This document shows, piece by piece, positions 1 to 5,598 of a DNA stretch of 5,598 bases. Position numbers and translations under genes: made by a program. Under the pieces are notes generated by a model, which worked only from the letters and a program-made list of their open reading frames with translations, searched no databases and was not told the origin of the DNA. Each line of letters starts with the position of its first letter. The stretch's first letter is position 1. Source of the stretch: JANPPS01 sp964242575 (GTDB lineage: Bacteria > Pseudomonadota > Alphaproteobacteria > Acetobacterales > Acetobacteraceae); the NCBI GenBank assembly GCA_964242575.1, contig CAXTCN010000273.1, forward strand, positions 1 to 5,598, written 5' to 3'.

Positions 1-2935
1 AGAACGCCAGCGGCACCAGCGCCAGGATCGCCGCCGCCGCCGTCAGCACGATGGGCCGGGACCGCCGCACGGTGGCCTCGGTGATGGCCTCCGACAGCGG
101 CACGCCTGCCGCCGTGTCCGTCTCGATCTGGTCCACCAGAATTACGGCGTTGCGCATGATAATGCCGGCCAGCGCGATAAACCCGAGCATCGCCACGAAG
201 CCGAACGGCGCGCCCGTCACCAGCAACGCCGCCGTCACGCCAATGAGGCCCAGCGGCGCAGTCAGCAGCACCATGAACACCCGGCCGAACCCCTGGAGCT
301 GGATCATCAGCAGCGCGACCATCGCGAACACCATGAGCGGCATGACCGCGTTGACCGAGGCCTGGCCCTTGGCGCTCTCCTCCACGGCGCCCCCGACCTC
401 GATCCGGTAGCCCGGCGGCAGGCGCTGCTCCAACGCTGCCAGCGCCGGCGCGATCTGCGCCATCACCACCGGCGCCTGGACGTTGCCGGCAATGTCGGCC
501 CGCACCACCAGCATCGGCGAGCGGTTGCGGCGCCAAATGGTCGGCGCCTCCATGCCATAGCTGATGCGCGCGACCTGCCCCAGCGGCACCGCCCGGCCCC
601 GGCCCTGCACCGGCAACTCGGCCAGCGCCGCCAAATCGCCACGCTCCGCCGCCACGGCGCGCGCCACCACGGGAATCAGCTCCGTGCCCTCGCGGTACTG
701 CGTCAGCATCGCGCCTTGCAGCACCGTTTGCAGCGCCGTCGCCACGTCCTCGCTATTCAGGCCCAGCAGGTGCGCCTTGTCCTGGTCCACCTCGACCTGC
801 ACGGACTTCGCGGCGTTGCCCCAACTGTCGCCCACGTTGCGGACGTGCGGGTTGGCGCGCACGACGGTGCGCAGGTCGTCCGCCAGGCCGCGCAGCACTT
901 CCGGGTCGTGGCCCAGGATACGGAACTGGATGGGGTAGCCGACCGGCGGCCCCAGTTCGAGCCGGCCGCTGCGCATCCGCACGTCGGGGAACTGGCCCTC
1001 GTCCGACAGGCGGTGCAGCCGGACCAGCAGGGCTTCCCGCGCCGGGATCGAGTGGGTGTTGGCGATGATCTGGCCGAAGTTGGCGTTCTCCAGCTCCGGC
1101 GACGACGCCAGGAAAAAGCGCGGGCTGCCCGCGCCGGTGTAGGACACCCAGTTGCGCACCGTGGGGTCGGTGGACAGCAGCGCCTCGATTTGTTGCACTA
1201 TGCGCGCGGTCTCGGCATACGCGCCGCCCTCCGGCAGACGCAGGTCGATGACCACTTCCAACCGGTCCGACGCCGGGAAAAACTGCTGCGGCACGCGCAT
1301 GAAGCCGCCGACCGCGGCTGCGAACGCCAGCACGGTGGCACCCATCACCACCCAGCGGCGGCGCACGCACCACTGCACCACCGCGCGCACGCCGCGGTAG
1401 ATGCGGGTGTCATACACCTCGTGTTCGCCGCCGTGCGCCGGGCGCTTGCGTTCCTGCAACACGGTCGCGCCCAGCAGCGGCACAAACAGCACCGCCACGA
1501 ACCAGGACAGGATCAGCGCCAGGCCCACCACGCGAAAGATGTCCTGGGTGTACTCCCCGGTGCTGGACTGCGCGAGGCCCACCGGCAAGTAGCCCGCCGC
1601 CGTGACCAAGGTGCCGGTCAGCATCGGGAACGCGGTCGAGGTGTAGGCGAAGCCGCCCGCGCGCAGCTTGTCCCAGCCCTGTTCGAGCTTCACGGCCATG
1701 GTTTCCACGGCGATGATCGCGTCGTCCACCAGCAGCCCGAGCGCTATGACCATCGCGCCCAGCGAAATGCGTTGCAGGTCGATGCCCAGCAGCTTCATGC
1801 CCAGCAGCACGCCCGCGATCACCAGCGGCATGCTGATGGCGACCACGATGCCGGTGCGCCAACCGAGGCTCACGAACGACACCACCAGCACGATGGCCAG
1901 CGCCTCCAGGAAGCTGCGCTCGAACTCGGCGACATCGAGCTTCACCACCTGGGACTGGTCGTTCACCCGGTCCAGCCGGATGCCCACCGGCAAGGTCGGC
2001 TGCACCTCCGCCAGCCGGGCCGCGACCCGGCCGCCCAGCGCCAGCACGTTGCCGCCCTCGGACATGGAAATCGCCAGCCCCAACGACGGACGCCCGCCGG
2101 ATTGGTCGCCGACGCGCATCCCGGCCATCGGCGGATCGGCCGTGCCGCGCACCACGTCGGCGATGTCGCCCAGCGGCACCACGCGGCCCCCGGCCGAGAT
2201 CGGCAACCCGCGCAGCACCTCCGCGCCGTCGAACCCCGCGCCGGTGCGGACGAAAATCCGGTCCCGGGACGTTTCCACGAAGCCGCCGGCCACCACGCTG
2301 TTCTCGCGCGCCACCGCCGACTGCACGTCCGCCAAGGTCAGGCCGAACTGCGCCAGGCGCCGGGGGCTGAACTCCAGGTAGATGCGCTCGTCCTGCTGGC
2401 CGACCAACTGCACCTTGGCGACGCCGGGCACGGCCAGCAGGCGCTCGCGCACGTCCTCGGCCACGTGCTTCAGTTGCGGCAGCGTGAAGCCCTCGCCCGA
2501 GATGGCATAGACCAGGCCGAACACGTCGCCAAACTCGTCGTTGAAGAACGGCCCCTGCACGCCGGGCGGCAGGGTGGGCGCGAGGTCGCCGAGCTTCTTG
2601 CGCACCTGGTACCACAAATCCTGCGTGCGGCGTGGGGGCGTGTCGTCGCGCAGCGTGATGATGGTGGTGCTGGCGCCGGGCTTGGTCTGGGTTTCGGTGT
2701 GGCCGAGGAACGGCAACTCCTGCAGCTTGCGCTCGATCCGGTCCGTGACCTCGCGCGCCATGAGGTCCGCGGACGCGCCGGGCCAATGCGCCACCACGAC
2801 CATGTTCTTGATGGTGAACGGCGGGTCCTCCGCGCGGCCCAGCCCGAGGTAGGCCCACACGCCCGCGCCCGCCAAGGCCAGCATGGCGAACCAGGTGAGC
2901 GTCCGGTTGCGGAGCGCCAGCGCCGAGAGGTTCAA
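1..2935 (-). CDS. RND-family efflux transporter, inner-membrane permease (TriC-like HAE1 type), 3' end cut by window
   Basis: This gene encodes the proton-driven inner-membrane pump of a tripartite efflux system, which passes substrates to an adaptor and an outer-membrane channel. The 978 residues present are uninterrupted; family members run to about 1020-1050, so the end of TM11 and all of TM12 are missing. Visible parts are TM1 (about 16-33), a first periplasmic loop, TM2-TM6 (338-488), TM7 (528-545), a second loop opening with QQFFPASDR, TM8-TM10 (863-934) and the start of TM11. The proton relay matches AcrB: D404/D405 in TM4 (D407/D408), R928 (K940 position), R958 (R971) and T965 (T978). 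The N-terminal pattern GRAEDPPFTIK followed by WPGAS resembles TriC-like pumps. The start is non-ATG: TTG at 2935 overlaps the adaptor stop, and GTG at 2953 is the only in-frame upstream alternative before a TGA at 2977-2975. Family is secure; substrate is unknown, probably organic compounds rather than metals. Confidence 0.95.
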   Translation of the reverse strand, partial: MNLSALALRNRTLTWFAMLALAGAGVWAYLGLGRAEDPPFTIKNMVVVAHWPGASADLMAREVTDRIERKLQELPFLGHTETQTKPGASTTIITLRDDTPPRRTQDLWYQVRKKLGDLAPTLPPGVQGPFFNDEFGDVFGLVYAISGEGFTLPQLKHVAEDVRERLLAVPGVAKVQLVGQQDERIYLEFSPRRLAQFGLTLADVQSAVARENSVVAGGFVETSRDRIFVRTGAGFDGAEVLRGLPISAGGRVVPLGDIADVVRGTADPPMAGMRVGDQSGGRPSLGLAISMSEGGNVLALGGRVAARLAEVQPTLPVGIRLDRVNDQSQVVKLDVAEFERSFLEALAIVLVVSFVSLGWRTGIVVAISMPLVIAGVLLGMKLLGIDLQRISLGAMVIALGLLVDDAIIAVETMAVKLEQGWDKLRAGGFAYTSTAFPMLTGTLVTAAGYLPVGLAQSSTGEYTQDIFRVVGLALILSWFVAVLFVPLLGATVLQERKRPAHGGEHEVYDTRIYRGVRAVVQWCVRRRWVVMGATVLAFAAAVGGFMRVPQQFFPASDRLEVVIDLRLPEGGAYAETARIVQQIEALLSTDPTVRNWVSYTGAGSPRFFLASSPELENANFGQIIANTHSIPAREALLVRLHRLSDEGQFPDVRMRSGRLELGPPVGYPIQFRILGHDPEVLRGLADDLRTVVRANPHVRNVGDSWGNAAKSVQVEVDQDKAHLLGLNSEDVATALQTVLQGAMLTQYREGTELIPVVARAVAAERGDLAALAELPVQGRGRAVPLGQVARISYGMEAPTIWRRNRSPMLVVRADIAGNVQAPVVMAQIAPALAALEQRLPPGYRIEVGGAVEESAKGQASVNAVMPLMVFAMVALLMIQLQGFGRVFMVLLTAPLGLIGVTAALLVTGAPFGFVAMLGFIALAGIIMRNAVILVDQIETDTAAGVPLSEAITEATVRRSRPIVLTAAAAILALVPLAF

Positions 2936-2953
2936 CGCTCCGCCCCCGCCCAC
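2932..2953 (-). promoter_or_regulatory. Adaptor stop / pump start overlap (TTGA) with purine-rich upstream sequence
   Basis: On the minus strand the adaptor ends GCG-GAG-CGT-TGA. The pump frame can begin at the TTG sharing two bases with that TGA, giving a 4-base overlap. The stretch just upstream (GGGCGGGGGCGGAG) is purine-rich and could act as a ribosome site, although its GGAG lies only 2 bases from the TTG. The alternative GTG at 2953-2951 would add six residues (MGGGGA). The overlap suggests translational coupling of pump to adaptor. Which start is used cannot be settled from the sequence. Confidence 0.5.
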
Positions 2954-4026
2954 GCCATCACCGGCAACGCGGGGTCAAGCCCCGTCACCCCGGCCGTCAC
3001 CACCTGCTCCCCAGCCTCCAGGCCCGCGCCGATTGCTACCACGTCGCCCTGGTAGCCCAGGACCTTGACCGGCCGCAACACAGCCCGGCCGCGCCCCGCG
3101 TCCAGCACCCACACTGCCGGCGATCCGCCCTGGTCCGACAGCGTGGCCGCCGGCAGCAGCGCCACCTGGCCCTGCCCGGCCCCGGTGAAGCGCACGGTCG
3201 CGGTGCCGCCCAGCGCCAGGCGGTCCTGGCTGTTGTCCACGGCGATACGCACTGCGAAGGTGCGGCTGGCAGGGTCCGCCCGCGCGGCAACCTCCCGGAT
3301 GCGGCCCGGCGCTTCACCCTCCCCGGCCCACGCCGCCACGCGGATGTCGGTGGCCGCGCGCACCTCGGCCACGCGGTTCTCCGGCACGTCCACCAGCACC
3401 TCGGTCTCCGCGGTGTGCGCCACCGTCGCCACCGGCTGCCCGGCCGCCACGACCTGGCCGACCTCGACCGGCAACGCCGCCACCACGCCGTCGGCGTCCG
3501 CCTCCAGGATGCGGTAGCCCTGCTGCGACTGCGCCAGCGCGTACTGCCGCTGCGCCTGTTCCAAGCGCGCCCCGGCCATGGCGGCCATGGCGGAGCGCCG
3601 GTCGTTCTCGGACACGAGATAGGCCGGCGAGTTGCGGCCCATCGTCTCATAGCGCCGCAACTCCGCCCGCGCGTTCGCCGCATCGGCCGCCGCGGCGGCA
3701 ACGGCGTTCTGCGCGGCCTCCGCCTGCAGTTGCAGGTCCGAGGGGTCAAGCTGCGCCAGCACGTCGCCCCTCTGCACGCGGGCGCCGAGGTCCACCGGCC
3801 GGGCCACGACCTTGCCGCCCACCCGGAACGCCAGCTCCACCTGCCGCCGCGCCTGGATGGTGCCGGAGTAGGTCAGCGTCCGCTGCGGTTGCGTCAGCAC
3901 GACCGCCTGCACCCGCACCGGACGCGGCGCGGCCTCCGCCTGCGGCTCCGCCGGCTTGTCGCACGCGGCCAGGCCTAGCACGACGGCCATCCCCGGCACG
4001 GCGGCCATCCAAGGTGTCACTCGCAT
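2932..4026 (-). CDS. Periplasmic adaptor (membrane fusion) lipoprotein of the RND efflux system
   Basis: This is the adaptor subunit that joins the RND pump to an outer-membrane channel across the periplasm. It has 364 residues, a normal family length. Residues 1-22 form a lipoprotein signal ending in the lipobox LAAC, so C22 is the likely lipidated first residue and anchors the protein in the inner membrane. Next come the first lipoyl half-motif (about 62-95, with RVGGKV and GARVQRGDVLAQLDP), an Ala/Gln-rich helical hairpin (about 96-168), the second lipoyl half (about 173-203, with ADGVVAALPVEVGQVVAAGQ), a beta-barrel domain (about 205-283) and a membrane-proximal domain (about 285-355). 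No His/Met-rich metal-binding tail is present, which argues against a metal pump. The ATG at 4026 is preceded by a purine-rich GGGGAC about 5 bases away. It is the first gene of the operon, and its TGA overlaps the pump start. Family is sure; substrate is unknown. Confidence 0.94.
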   Translation of the reverse strand: MRVTPWMAAVPGMAVVLGLAACDKPAEPQAEAAPRPVRVQAVVLTQPQRTLTYSGTIQARRQVELAFRVGGKVVARPVDLGARVQRGDVLAQLDPSDLQLQAEAAQNAVAAAAADAANARAELRRYETMGRNSPAYLVSENDRRSAMAAMAGARLEQAQRQYALAQSQQGYRILEADADGVVAALPVEVGQVVAAGQPVATVAHTAETEVLVDVPENRVAEVRAATDIRVAAWAGEGEAPGRIREVAARADPASRTFAVRIAVDNSQDRLALGGTATVRFTGAGQGQVALLPAATLSDQGGSPAVWVLDAGRGRAVLRPVKVLGYQGDVVAIGAGLEAGEQVVTAGVTGLDPALPVMAWAGAER

Positions 4027-4063
4027 CCCGGTCCCCGCGTCACGGTGGCGCTATGTCAGATGC

Positions 4064-4086
4064 AGGTTTACCTCAACAATGTTAAG
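4064..4086. promoter_or_regulatory. Overlapping operator-like palindromes upstream of the adaptor gene
   Basis: Two inverted repeats abut. AGGT-TT-ACCT occupies 4064-4073. CTcAACA-A-TGTTaAG occupies 4072-4086, with arms matching at 6 of 7 positions around a centre at 4079. They lie 38-60 bases upstream of the adaptor ATG and overlap the weak promoter-like elements on the minus strand, which is where a repressor or activator of a pump operon would bind. No regulator gene is in the window, so the binding protein is unknown. Short dyads can arise by chance. Confidence 0.35.
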
Positions 4087-4154
4087 CGAACAAGAATCAG
4101 TTTGTTGGGGTGGTTTGCAACCTATAGGATCAGCCCTGCCGCGGAGGGGGTGGC

Positions 4155-4168
4155 TGCGCCGGGGCGCA
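4155..4168. repeat. Perfect GC-rich inverted repeat in the intergenic region
   Basis: TGCGCC-GG-GGCGCA is a perfect dyad with 6-base arms and a 2-base centre. It is 149 bases upstream of the methyltransferase start and 129 bases upstream of the adaptor start. It could be an operator or a small hairpin. In G/C-rich DNA such dyads are fairly common by chance, so the role is open. Confidence 0.3.
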
Positions 4169-4316
4169 TTCTAGTGTACTGTCGCGGCATGGCAATGTTG
4201 CGCACCTTTCGCCCTTGTAGTCCTGTGCGGTTCTGCAATTCTCTGACAATCCCCTTGACCGGCGGGTTGCCAAGCATGGGCACTGGTGGGATTGCGGCAG
4301 AAAGCGGGGCCGCGCC

Positions 4317-4991
4317 ATGACGGCCGACGCCGCTCCAGATCCCGCCGCTGACCTTCTCGCGGCCGTCCAGGACCGGCGCTTTGCCTGCATCCTGGCCGAC
4401 CCGCCCTGGCAGTTCGTTAATCGCACGGGAAAGATGGCGCCGGAGCATAAGCGCCTCAGCCGTTACGGGACGCTGGATCTCGCCGCGATTTCCGCGTTGC
4501 CGGTCGGCCAAATCAGCGCGCCGACCTCGCATTTGTACCTTTGGGTTCCGAATGCCTTGCTGCCAGAAGGCTTGCAAGTCATGAGAGCCTGGGGGTTCAA
4601 CTACAAGTCCAACATCGTATGGCACAAGCGTCGCAAAGACGGCGGAAGCGACGGCCGTGGAGTAGGTTTTTACTTCCGCAACGTGACGGAGTTGGTTCTG
4701 TTCGGCGTACGCGGAAAGAACGCGAGGACGTTGCAGCCCGGCCGGACGCAGGTGAACTATCTTGGAACGCGCAAGCGCGAACATTCGCGCAAGCCGGACG
4801 AACTCTATGACATTATCGAGGCGTGCAGCCCAGGGCCGCGCTTGGAGCTGTTCGCGCGAGGCGCCCGCGCCGACTGGACCGTGTGGGGCAACCAAGCCGT
4901 TGAGAGTTATGAACCGACTTGGAAAACCTACGGACACAACAGCGCGGCGGAGCGGAGGCAAGAGTCCATGCTGCCCTTGCTTACGGAATGA
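4317..4991 (+). CDS. MT-A70 family DNA adenine-N6 methyltransferase, probable modification subunit of a Type II system
   Basis: The predicted enzyme transfers a methyl group from S-adenosylmethionine to the N6 of adenine in a specific DNA site. It has 224 residues. The catalytic motif DPPW is at 28-31 (in ILADPPWQF), followed by a strand with SHLYLWVPNALL (71-82) and a GFNYKSNIVWHK segment (93-104) typical of the MT-A70 fold. The C-terminal part HSRKPDELYDIIE (156-168) leading to PRLELFAR (174-181) matches the SAM-pocket region, so the motif order is beta-class (catalytic motif first), as in M.MunI. The ATG at 4317 is the only reasonable start; the region upstream in frame lacks another. A weak purine-rich AAAGCGGGG lies upstream. 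It converges on a BglII-like nuclease only 3 bases away, which makes a restriction-modification role more likely than an orphan regulator. The family is secure; the target site is unknown. Confidence 0.92.
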   Translation: MTADAAPDPAADLLAAVQDRRFACILADPPWQFVNRTGKMAPEHKRLSRYGTLDLAAISALPVGQISAPTSHLYLWVPNALLPEGLQVMRAWGFNYKSNIVWHKRRKDGGSDGRGVGFYFRNVTELVLFGVRGKNARTLQPGRTQVNYLGTRKREHSRKPDELYDIIEACSPGPRLELFARGARADWTVWGNQAVESYEPTWKTYGHNSAAERRQESMLPLLTE

Positions 4992-5009
4992 GCGTTACTC
5001 ATTGTCCGT
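4983..5009. terminator. Hairpin spanning both stop codons of the convergent genes (candidate bidirectional terminator)
   Basis: AATGAG (4987-4992) and CTCATT (4998-5003) form a perfect 6-bp stem with loop CGTTA. Beyond a 2-base bulge (5004-5005), ACGG (4983-4986) pairs with CCGT (5006-5009). The methyltransferase TGA is in the left arm and the nuclease TAA (read from the minus strand) is in the loop. No T-run follows on either strand, so classical intrinsic termination is not supported. The placement still suits a shared transcript-end structure. Position is exact; function is inferred. Confidence 0.4.
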
Positions 5010-5598
5010 GCCAGCGAACCCTGGCAGGCTGCGGCGGCTAACGCCTTTTTCCTCAGCCACACGGGCCTGGAGAGCCGCCAGCGCCTCAGGCCCATCGTCC
5101 ACGAAGTTGACCGGCCTAATTGCAAACGTCAGTACGGGGCATCCGCCCCCGCCGCCTCCCTCGATTTTGGGCCACAGCTTCTCATGGTGCGTCGTGGCCT
5201 TGCCGTAAGAAGCTCCTTTGCCAAGTTTTTTGAATATTGTTTGCAATTCCCAAGACCGAGTAATGATAATCCCGACCTGTATTGCTCTTAACTCGAATAA
5301 GAGTCGAAAGTTATTCAGGTCACGATCAAAGAATGGATCTTTGTTGTTCCACTCCATCTCGACCGCAACGCCACCCTTCAGGCAGTCCACCGCGTGCGTC
5401 GGACTGTCAATCTTACTTCCATCAACCGTGATGGATGTCGCAAACCCCTTTTCTTTCCACCCCCTGTCATAGAAGGCCCTATCGATACGCTGACTGATGA
5501 GAGAACGGTTGCCGCCTCCTACCAGTACTTCCGACTTCAATAGCTGAGAGCCTGTTTGACTATGCTGCCATGTATTCGGGGCGGTGATAGGCACGCAG
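4995..5598 (-). CDS. BglII/BstYI-like Type II restriction endonuclease, probably cut at its N-terminus by the window edge
   Basis: The product likely cuts double-stranded DNA at the site protected by the neighbouring methyltransferase. From a GTG at 5594 there are 199 residues (numbering used here), but the frame stays open to the edge. BglII has roughly 25 more residues ahead of the comparable region, so the true start is probably outside. GNRSLISQRI (29-38) with GWKEK (45-49) matches the BglII helical lead-in. D70, E79 and E81 in D-CLKGGVAV-E-M-E reproduce the spacing of BglII D84, E93 and Q95, with Gln replaced by Glu. EWNNKDPFFDRDLNNFRLLF (81-100) and VGIIITR (107-113, like the BglII VAIIITK strand) follow. 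A run of six glycines (146-151) precedes CPVLTFAIR. Two lines of the gene (5221-5340) are only about 37-38% GC, unlike the pump genes, which suggests transfer. It converges on the methyltransferase with a 3-base gap. Family is quite sure; cut site is unknown, possibly with a GATC core. Confidence 0.85.
   Translation of the reverse strand, partial: CVPITAPNTWQHSQTGSQLLKSEVLVGGGNRSLISQRIDRAFYDRGWKEKGFATSITVDGSKIDSPTHAVDCLKGGVAVEMEWNNKDPFFDRDLNNFRLLFELRAIQVGIIITRSWELQTIFKKLGKGASYGKATTHHEKLWPKIEGGGGGGCPVLTFAIRPVNFVDDGPEALAALQARVAEEKGVSRRSLPGFAGTDNE
5009..5026. repeat. Second perfect hairpin abutting the shared stop-codon hairpin
   Basis: TGCCAG (5009-5014) and CTGGCA (5021-5026) make a perfect 6-bp stem with a 6-base loop. 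It begins at the last base of the preceding hairpin and lies inside the last codons of the nuclease gene. For the plus-strand methyltransferase transcript it forms a second structure in tandem just past the stop. It may add to transcript-end stability or termination, or may be a coding coincidence. Confidence 0.35.

Larger units (their letters stand above)
4027..4316. promoter_or_regulatory. Divergent intergenic region between pump operon and methyltransferase
   Basis: These 290 bases separate two genes read outward, so both promoters should lie here. The line 4081-4140 is about 48% GC, well below the pump genes. On the minus strand TTGTTC (4093-4088) followed 17 bases later by TAAACC is the best promoter-like pair I can find for the adaptor, but the -10 match is poor. 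On the plus strand TTGACC (4255-4260) is a good -35 match, but no convincing -10 follows at 16-18 bases. Dyads at 4064-4086 and 4155-4168 could be operators. I see no convincing protein-coding gene, tRNA or riboswitch here. Confidence 0.55.

Noticed and set aside
1410..2858. A 482-codon minus-strand frame inside the pump region
   Set aside because: It is one frame off the RND reading frame, is Arg/Gly/Ala-rich with no family features, and the true frame carries every RND motif across the same span.
716..3055. A 779-codon open frame on the plus strand opposite the pump gene
   Set aside because: It is rich in His, Gln, Arg and Ala with no recognisable domain, and lies exactly antisense to a well-matched RND transporter. 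Long empty frames opposite G/C-biased genes are expected.
3578..3598. Short direct repeat around ATGGCGGCCATGGCG in the adaptor gene
   Set aside because: It encodes the Ala/Met-rich helix of the hairpin (SAMAAMAG) and is explained by codon use.
3415..3978. Plus-strand frame of 187 codons opposite the adaptor gene
   Set aside because: It has His/Arg/Leu-rich low-complexity composition and is antisense to a clear adaptor protein.
4169..4184. Possible controller-protein box around the AGT-GT-ACT core upstream of the methyltransferase
   Set aside because: Only three base pairs of symmetry hold, the spacing does not fit known C-box arrangements, and no controller gene is seen.
4122..4961. Minus-strand 279-codon frame opposite the methyltransferase
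   Set aside because: It has no domain pattern, while the plus-strand frame has DPPW and the complete MT-A70 order. It is a shadow frame.
5141..5163. G/C run in the nuclease gene (six Gly codons) as a phase-variable tract
   Set aside because: The run is broken by mixed Gly codons, with at most five identical bases in a row, so slippage switching is unlikely. The glycines are more simply structural.

Overview
The window reads as chromosomal DNA of a high-GC Gram-negative bacterium. The pump genes have strongly G/C-biased third codon positions (sampled lines reach about 75% GC). A lipoprotein adaptor paired with an RND inner-membrane pump implies an outer membrane. A proteobacterium is the best guess; the sequence does not allow a genus to be named.

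Positions 1-4026 (minus strand) hold a two-gene tripartite efflux operon. A periplasmic adaptor lipoprotein (4026 to 2932) comes first. It is followed, with a 4-base stop/start overlap, by an RND-family proton-driven transporter (from 2935) that runs off the left edge after 978 residues. Its N-terminal signature resembles TriC-like members of the HAE1 (drug and organic solute) RND group. No outer-membrane channel or regulator is visible.

Positions 4027-4316 are a 290-base divergent intergenic region with lower GC patches and two operator-like dyads. It should carry the pump promoter and the promoter of the rightward methyltransferase.

Positions 4317-5598 hold a probable Type II restriction-modification pair in convergent (tail-to-tail) order. 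A 224-residue MT-A70-type DNA adenine methyltransferase (plus strand) ends 3 bases from the stop of a BglII/BstYI-like restriction endonuclease (minus strand, probably cut by the right edge at its N-terminus). A hairpin lies exactly over both stop codons, and a second perfect hairpin abuts it. Parts of the endonuclease gene fall to about 37-38% GC, so the pair looks acquired and lodged beside the pump operon. The methyltransferase would protect host DNA and the nuclease would cut unmodified DNA; the pump is functionally unrelated.

The most interesting element is this compact MT-A70 plus BglII-fold pair, with a D-x8-E-x-E active site instead of the D-x8-E-x-Q of BglII, and with no controller gene in view.
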